Assembly: GCA_947374505.1 (NCBI GenBank)
Contig: CANCCE010000035.1
Coordinates: 1-16,795 of the forward strand
Direction of reading: 5' to 3'
From: Comamonadaceae bacterium
GTDB lineage: Bacteria > Pseudomonadota > Gammaproteobacteria > Burkholderiales > Burkholderiaceae_C
DNA length: 16,795 nucleotides
Position numbers and translations under genes: made by a program. The notes beneath the pieces are model-generated. The model did not search any database, was not told the origin of the DNA, and worked only from the letters and a program-made list of their open reading frames with translations. Shown piece by piece: positions 13,675 through 16,795 of the stretch (positions within the stretch are counted from its first letter, which is position 1; the number at the start of each line of letters is the position of its first letter).

Positions 13675-14087
13675 GCAACACGCCAACACCCGAAAACGCT
13701 AAGACGACGCCATGCGACATTCTCACGGTGATGTTCGACGGAGCTTGTCCCCTGTGTCGTCGCGAAGTCGGCTTGTACCGCGGTATCAAGCCGCTGCAAC
13801 CGTTGCGGTGGCTGGACGTCAGCGCTGAAACCAATCTCCTTGACAAAGCCGAGGACAGATCCCTTTTATTGGCCCGGTTTCATGTGCGACGGGCCAACGG
13901 CGAGTTGTTGAGTGGCGCGCAGGCCTTCGTCGCCCTGTGGCTGCAGTTGCCGGGCTGGCGCTGGATGGGCCGTGCAGCGTCGCTGCCGGGAGCCACTGCG
14001 TTTTTAGAACTGCTGTATGTCGGTTTTTTGCGCATCAGGCCCCGACTGCAAACGCTGGTACGGGGTCTAGAAAGCAGAAAACACTGA
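13671..14087 (+). CDS. DCC-family thiol-disulfide oxidoreductase-like protein (DUF393)
   Basis: A 138-residue protein of the DUF393/DCC family, named after its D-x-C-x-x-C motif, here FDGACPLCRRE with C26 and C29 on residues 22-32. Further family marks are the LRWLDVS strand (50-56), SGAQAFVALWLQLPGWRWMG (83-102) and a hydrophobic C-terminal part ending in arginine-rich residues. The CxxC pair points to a thioredoxin-like redox role, but no substrate is known for the family. There is no signal peptide. ATG 13671 overlaps the upstream stop (ATGA), making it the last gene of the Rrf2-like/orphan/DCC operon. It ends 29 bases before the convergent DUF3422 gene, with no clear terminator between them. 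Confidence 0.9.
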   Translation: MSNTPTPENAKTTPCDILTVMFDGACPLCRREVGLYRGIKPLQPLRWLDVSAETNLLDKAEDRSLLLARFHVRRANGELLSGAQAFVALWLQLPGWRWMGRAASLPGATAFLELLYVGFLRIRPRLQTLVRGLESRKH

Positions 14088-14116
14088 GTCAGACGCTGCG
14101 ACCGGCACCTGGGTGA

Positions 14117-15499
14117 TCAACGTTCCAGATCAGGCCGCAATTTCTTGTGGATCCGCCGAATCGTTGTCCATGCCCCCCACAGCACCAGTGGAATCATGGC
14201 CCCGGCCGCCATCTCAGGATTGATCGGCAGCCCGAGCGCTTTCAGGGCTTTACTGCCGTACAGCAGCAGGCTCACCACGTAATAAGAAATGGCCGCAATC
14301 GACAAGCCTTCGACCGTGGCTTGCAGACGCAATTGCAACTCTTGCCCACGCGTGAGCTTTTCAAGCAACTGCTGGTTTTGCACCTCAGTGGCAATGTCAA
14401 CGCGTGTCCTTAGCAGCGCGCTGGTGCGAGCCACCCGCTCTGACAAAGAGGCCAGTCGCTGCGCTGTGGCCGCTACCGTGGCAATCGCAGGCGACAAACG
14501 CCGCTGCATGAAATCACCAATGGTTTGGGTGCCCGGAATGGCTTTTTCGCGAAGCTCGGCGATCCGCTGCGCCACCAGACCGTCATAGGCGCGGGTGGCC
14601 GCAAAGCGGTACACATGCTCGGCAGTCGCACGCTCGACCCGCGCCGCCAACGACACCAAGCTGTCGAGCAGCGCCTGATCGGCAGCGGCCTTGTTTTCAA
14701 GGCTTGCCATGATGTCAGCCAGCGCATTTTCAGACTGCGTCAACATCGGCCCGAGTTGTTTTGCGACGGGCAAGCCGCGCAGCGCCATCAGTCGGTAAGT
14801 TTCGAGCTCCAGCAGGCGCTGCGAGACTCGGCCAGCGCGCGTCGCGCTCATGTCAGCGGGTGCAATCACCAGCATGCGTTCAAAGCCATCGGGTCTCAGT
14901 AAAAAGTCGCTGACCGCCCAGGAATGCCCGTTCTGGCCTAGCACCGATGCCATCACGGGCGTGTCGCCGAGCCAAACTTTAGCGTTGAACAGCGTCTTCT
15001 CCAACGCCTCCAAATCACCATAAACCATCGACAACATGATGGCCGAAATGGTGCGCCCCGGAATCTCTCGCAGCCATTCTGGAGTCACCGCCAAGGCGGG
15101 CAGTAAGTCAGGGCTGACCGCGCCAAGCAGAGCGTTATCGGGTAGCGGTTGGACGATGGAATATCGTGTGAACTCGGTGTGGCGCTCCCATTTGACGGTG
15201 TAGCCGTCAAGCCGCAGACGCAAGAAATTGGCTGCCAAATGTTCCGTCGTTAGAGTCGCCTGACCAGGCAACCGGCGCAGGTGCTCGCACTCCTGCTCGC
15301 GGCTGATGCCGTCATTAAGCACTGCCACATAGACCACCAACGCAGGCAGCCGAATACGCGCTGTCGGTCGCGCATGCACTTCGTTGTGCAGCGTCCGTCG
15401 ATTCAGATCATCAGGCGGCAATAGCGACAACGTCGGACTAACGACAGGCGGAGACAAGGTGGACATCATGGGCTGATTGTGAGGGATTTTGTCGGCCAT
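14117..15499 (-). CDS. DUF3422 family membrane-anchored protein
   Basis: A 460-residue protein of the DUF3422 family, common in Alpha- and Betaproteobacteria and without a known function. Family traits: an N-terminal LHNEVHARP segment (37-45), then a long mixed alpha/beta part, a helical and probably coiled-coil region (about 245-395, rich in Leu/Ala/Glu/Arg) and two C-terminal membrane segments (about 399-416 and 430-447) ending in a basic tail (RRIHKKLRPDLER). This suggests a large cytoplasmic domain anchored by its C-terminus. Starts at codons 11 or 12 (15469, 15466) are also possible; none has a good ribosome site. It is divergent from pldA with only 29 bases between the annotated starts. 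Confidence 0.9.
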   Translation of the reverse strand: MADKIPHNQPMMSTLSPPVVSPTLSLLPPDDLNRRTLHNEVHARPTARIRLPALVVYVAVLNDGISREQECEHLRRLPGQATLTTEHLAANFLRLRLDGYTVKWERHTEFTRYSIVQPLPDNALLGAVSPDLLPALAVTPEWLREIPGRTISAIMLSMVYGDLEALEKTLFNAKVWLGDTPVMASVLGQNGHSWAVSDFLLRPDGFERMLVIAPADMSATRAGRVSQRLLELETYRLMALRGLPVAKQLGPMLTQSENALADIMASLENKAAADQALLDSLVSLAARVERATAEHVYRFAATRAYDGLVAQRIAELREKAIPGTQTIGDFMQRRLSPAIATVAATAQRLASLSERVARTSALLRTRVDIATEVQNQQLLEKLTRGQELQLRLQATVEGLSIAAISYYVVSLLLYGSKALKALGLPINPEMAAGAMIPLVLWGAWTTIRRIHKKLRPDLER

Positions 15500-15528
15500 C
15501 TACACTCAGCAGCGAACCATCTGCTTCT

Positions 15529-16680
15529 ATGTCCACTTTCAATTCAAACTCCCTTGCGCTAACCGCCCTCCTCTTGAGCATTGGGAATGCATTCGCTCAG
15601 AAGTCATCACCTGTCCAAGCACCGGAAGGCGACACTGCTTTGCAAATGTGCGCCGCCATCACTGGCAATGCGGCCCGCCTCGAATGCTACGACCAACGGG
15701 CAGGTAGACCGCCGGCACCCACGGCCCTCAGCATGCCTGAGCCTGTCGGCACAGCGGCAACGACCGATGCGGCTACCCGCGCCGAGAACACCAGCACTGA
15801 AATAGCTCGCACAGACGCTTGCCACGATGGACAGTACAGCGCGTTGTCGCGTTTTTGGGAGCTTGAAAATGGCACGGATTGCGGCACCTTCAGGATTCGA
15901 GGCTACCGACCGCTGTCATTTTCCTTTGTCGGCTCAGACGCGGTGAATCGTCAGCCGAGTTCGAATGCTGAGGGCCGAACAGCAACCTCGTTTGTCAATT
16001 ACAACCATAACGAAACACGACTGCAACTGTCGATGCGAACCAAGGTGGCGCAGGGTCTACTGACGGCTGGCGACGCCGCACAAAAGGACTCGCTGTGGGT
16101 CGCCTACTCACAGCAGTCTTACTGGCAGTTGTTCAGCGGTGATATCTCGCGGCCGTTCCGAACCACCGACCATGAGCCTGAGGTGATCTACGTCTACCCG
16201 ACCGATGCGCAGCTGCCGTTTGACTGGCGCTTGCGCTACACCGGTGCCGGTCTGGTTCACCAATCCAACGGCCAAGCCCTGCCACTGTCTCGCAGCTGGA
16301 ACCGGGTCTACCTGATGGCAGGCGCGGAGTTGGATAAGCGCTGGATGGTGCAAGCTCGGCTCTGGAAGCGCCTGTCTGAAAATGCTGGCAGCGACGACAA
16401 CCCAGGCATCGAAAACACCATCGGACGCGGAGAATTGAAGACCCTGTGGAACTTCAATCAACAGCACTCGTTTGGACTGACGTGGCTGACGTCGTTGCGC
16501 CAGCACAGCAACGGATCAACCCGACTTGAGTGGCTGCGCACCTTGGGTTCGCGCGACGATGGTGGCAAAAGCAACCTGCGCCTGCACACCCAGATTTTCA
16601 CTGGCTACGGCGACAGCCTGATCGACTACAACCACAAGCGGACTGTCGTCAGTGTCGGGCTGAGCCTGCTGGACTTTTAA
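15529..16680 (+). CDS. pldA: Outer-membrane phospholipase A (OMPLA)
   Basis: A 383-residue outer-membrane enzyme that removes acyl chains from phospholipids misplaced in the outer leaflet. A signal peptide (about 1-23, cleavage near AFA-Q) is followed by an additional region to about 100 and then a 12-strand barrel ending in Phe. The catalytic triad is intact: H244 and S246 (VHQSNG) and N258 (SRSWNRVY), with the same +2 and +12 spacing as H142, S144 and N156 in E. coli. Calcium-assisted dimerisation is known for the family. The pre-barrel region carries TALQMCAAITGNAARLECYD (C41, C53) and two more cysteines (C98, C118). The start is the first ATG in frame; the ribosome site is weak. It shares a very short divergent intergenic region with the DUF3422 gene. 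Confidence 0.94.
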   Translation: MSTFNSNSLALTALLLSIGNAFAQKSSPVQAPEGDTALQMCAAITGNAARLECYDQRAGRPPAPTALSMPEPVGTAATTDAATRAENTSTEIARTDACHDGQYSALSRFWELENGTDCGTFRIRGYRPLSFSFVGSDAVNRQPSSNAEGRTATSFVNYNHNETRLQLSMRTKVAQGLLTAGDAAQKDSLWVAYSQQSYWQLFSGDISRPFRTTDHEPEVIYVYPTDAQLPFDWRLRYTGAGLVHQSNGQALPLSRSWNRVYLMAGAELDKRWMVQARLWKRLSENAGSDDNPGIENTIGRGELKTLWNFNQQHSFGLTWLTSLRQHSNGSTRLEWLRTLGSRDDGGKSNLRLHTQIFTGYGDSLIDYNHKRTVVSVGLSLLDF

Positions 16681-16795
16681 ACGCCCGGACGTGGTACACC
16701 TGACGGTTTGGCAGCCGTTCCCGTCATCAACGTGGCCACGTGCAGAGACTTGACACGGCAACCGTGACCTGAGCGGCGTTGTGTGAAGATGGTCA
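16677..16795 (-). CDS. Possible 3' end of a convergent gene (partial, unidentified)
   Basis: On the minus strand a frame stays open from the window edge to TAA 16679-16677, overlapping the pldA stop by a few bases. The 38 visible residues include VKSLHVATLMTG and end KPSGVPRPGV. I do not recognise them, and 38 open codons can occur by chance. The DNA also holds a 12-bp palindrome ACGTGGCCACGT (16730-16741) and a short CACGG/CCGTG hairpin (16754-16766), neither followed by a T run. If this frame is not coding, the 115 bases after pldA contain nothing else I can name. Confidence 0.25.
   Translation of the reverse strand, partial: TIFTQRRSGHGCRVKSLHVATLMTGTAAKPSGVPRPGV

Noticed and set aside
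1..16795. Defence system, prophage, integron, CRISPR or transposon remnant
   Set aside because: No spaced repeats, integrase or transposase motifs, terminal inverted repeats or tRNA-like sequence were found; almost every gene is a recognised chromosomal family.

Overview
The window reads as ordinary chromosome from a betaproteobacterium of the order Burkholderiales, most likely family Comamonadaceae. This rests on protein flavour (the DUF3422 membrane protein, the Burkholderiales-type MerR regulator, the PldA with a Cys-containing N-terminal extension, the extended Pcm) and on gene order; no rRNA or other taxonomic marker is present. Coding density is high, with no gene-free stretch longer than about 210 bases. 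I see no rRNA, tRNA, CRISPR array, insertion sequence or phage gene.

Left part (1-5652). The 3' end of ahpF closes with a clean intrinsic terminator. A Fur-box-like palindrome then precedes a same-strand iron-uptake series: a Fiu-type TonB-dependent catecholate siderophore receptor, a PiuC/YbiX-type Fe(II)/2-oxoglutarate hydroxylase, tonB, exbB and exbD. Together these make an outer-membrane transporter, its energising complex and a small oxygenase thought to act on the siderophore pathway. A GlcG/HbpS-family gene converges on exbD.

Middle part (5775-12709). A Bax-inhibitor-1/YccA-like membrane protein gene has its own promoter and a strong hairpin terminator that can serve both strands. A long minus-strand series follows, in transcription order: an unusual MerR-family regulator, surE, pcm, nlpD, a PolB-type 3'-5' exonuclease and rlmD. 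The surE-pcm-nlpD order is the classical one that in many proteobacteria leads into rpoS, but no rpoS is present here; the exonuclease gene stands in its place.

Right part (12710-16795). An AT-rich divergent intergenic region carries an 11-bp tandem direct repeat placed on the predicted promoter and 5' leader of the MerR gene. Rightward from it runs a small operon: a cysteine-free Rrf2-like regulator, a 100-residue orphan protein and a DCC-family (DUF393) thiol-redox protein. A second 11-bp tandem repeat, also starting TTGAG, lies at the junction of the first two genes. DUF3422 and outer-membrane phospholipase A (pldA) genes follow, divergently transcribed.

The most interesting area is 11672-14087: a two-regulator locus with an apparent repeat-based operator, a MerR protein whose sensory part I cannot assign to a known ligand, and an uncharacterised small protein coupled to a redox protein. 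The rest is well-known housekeeping or iron-uptake biology.
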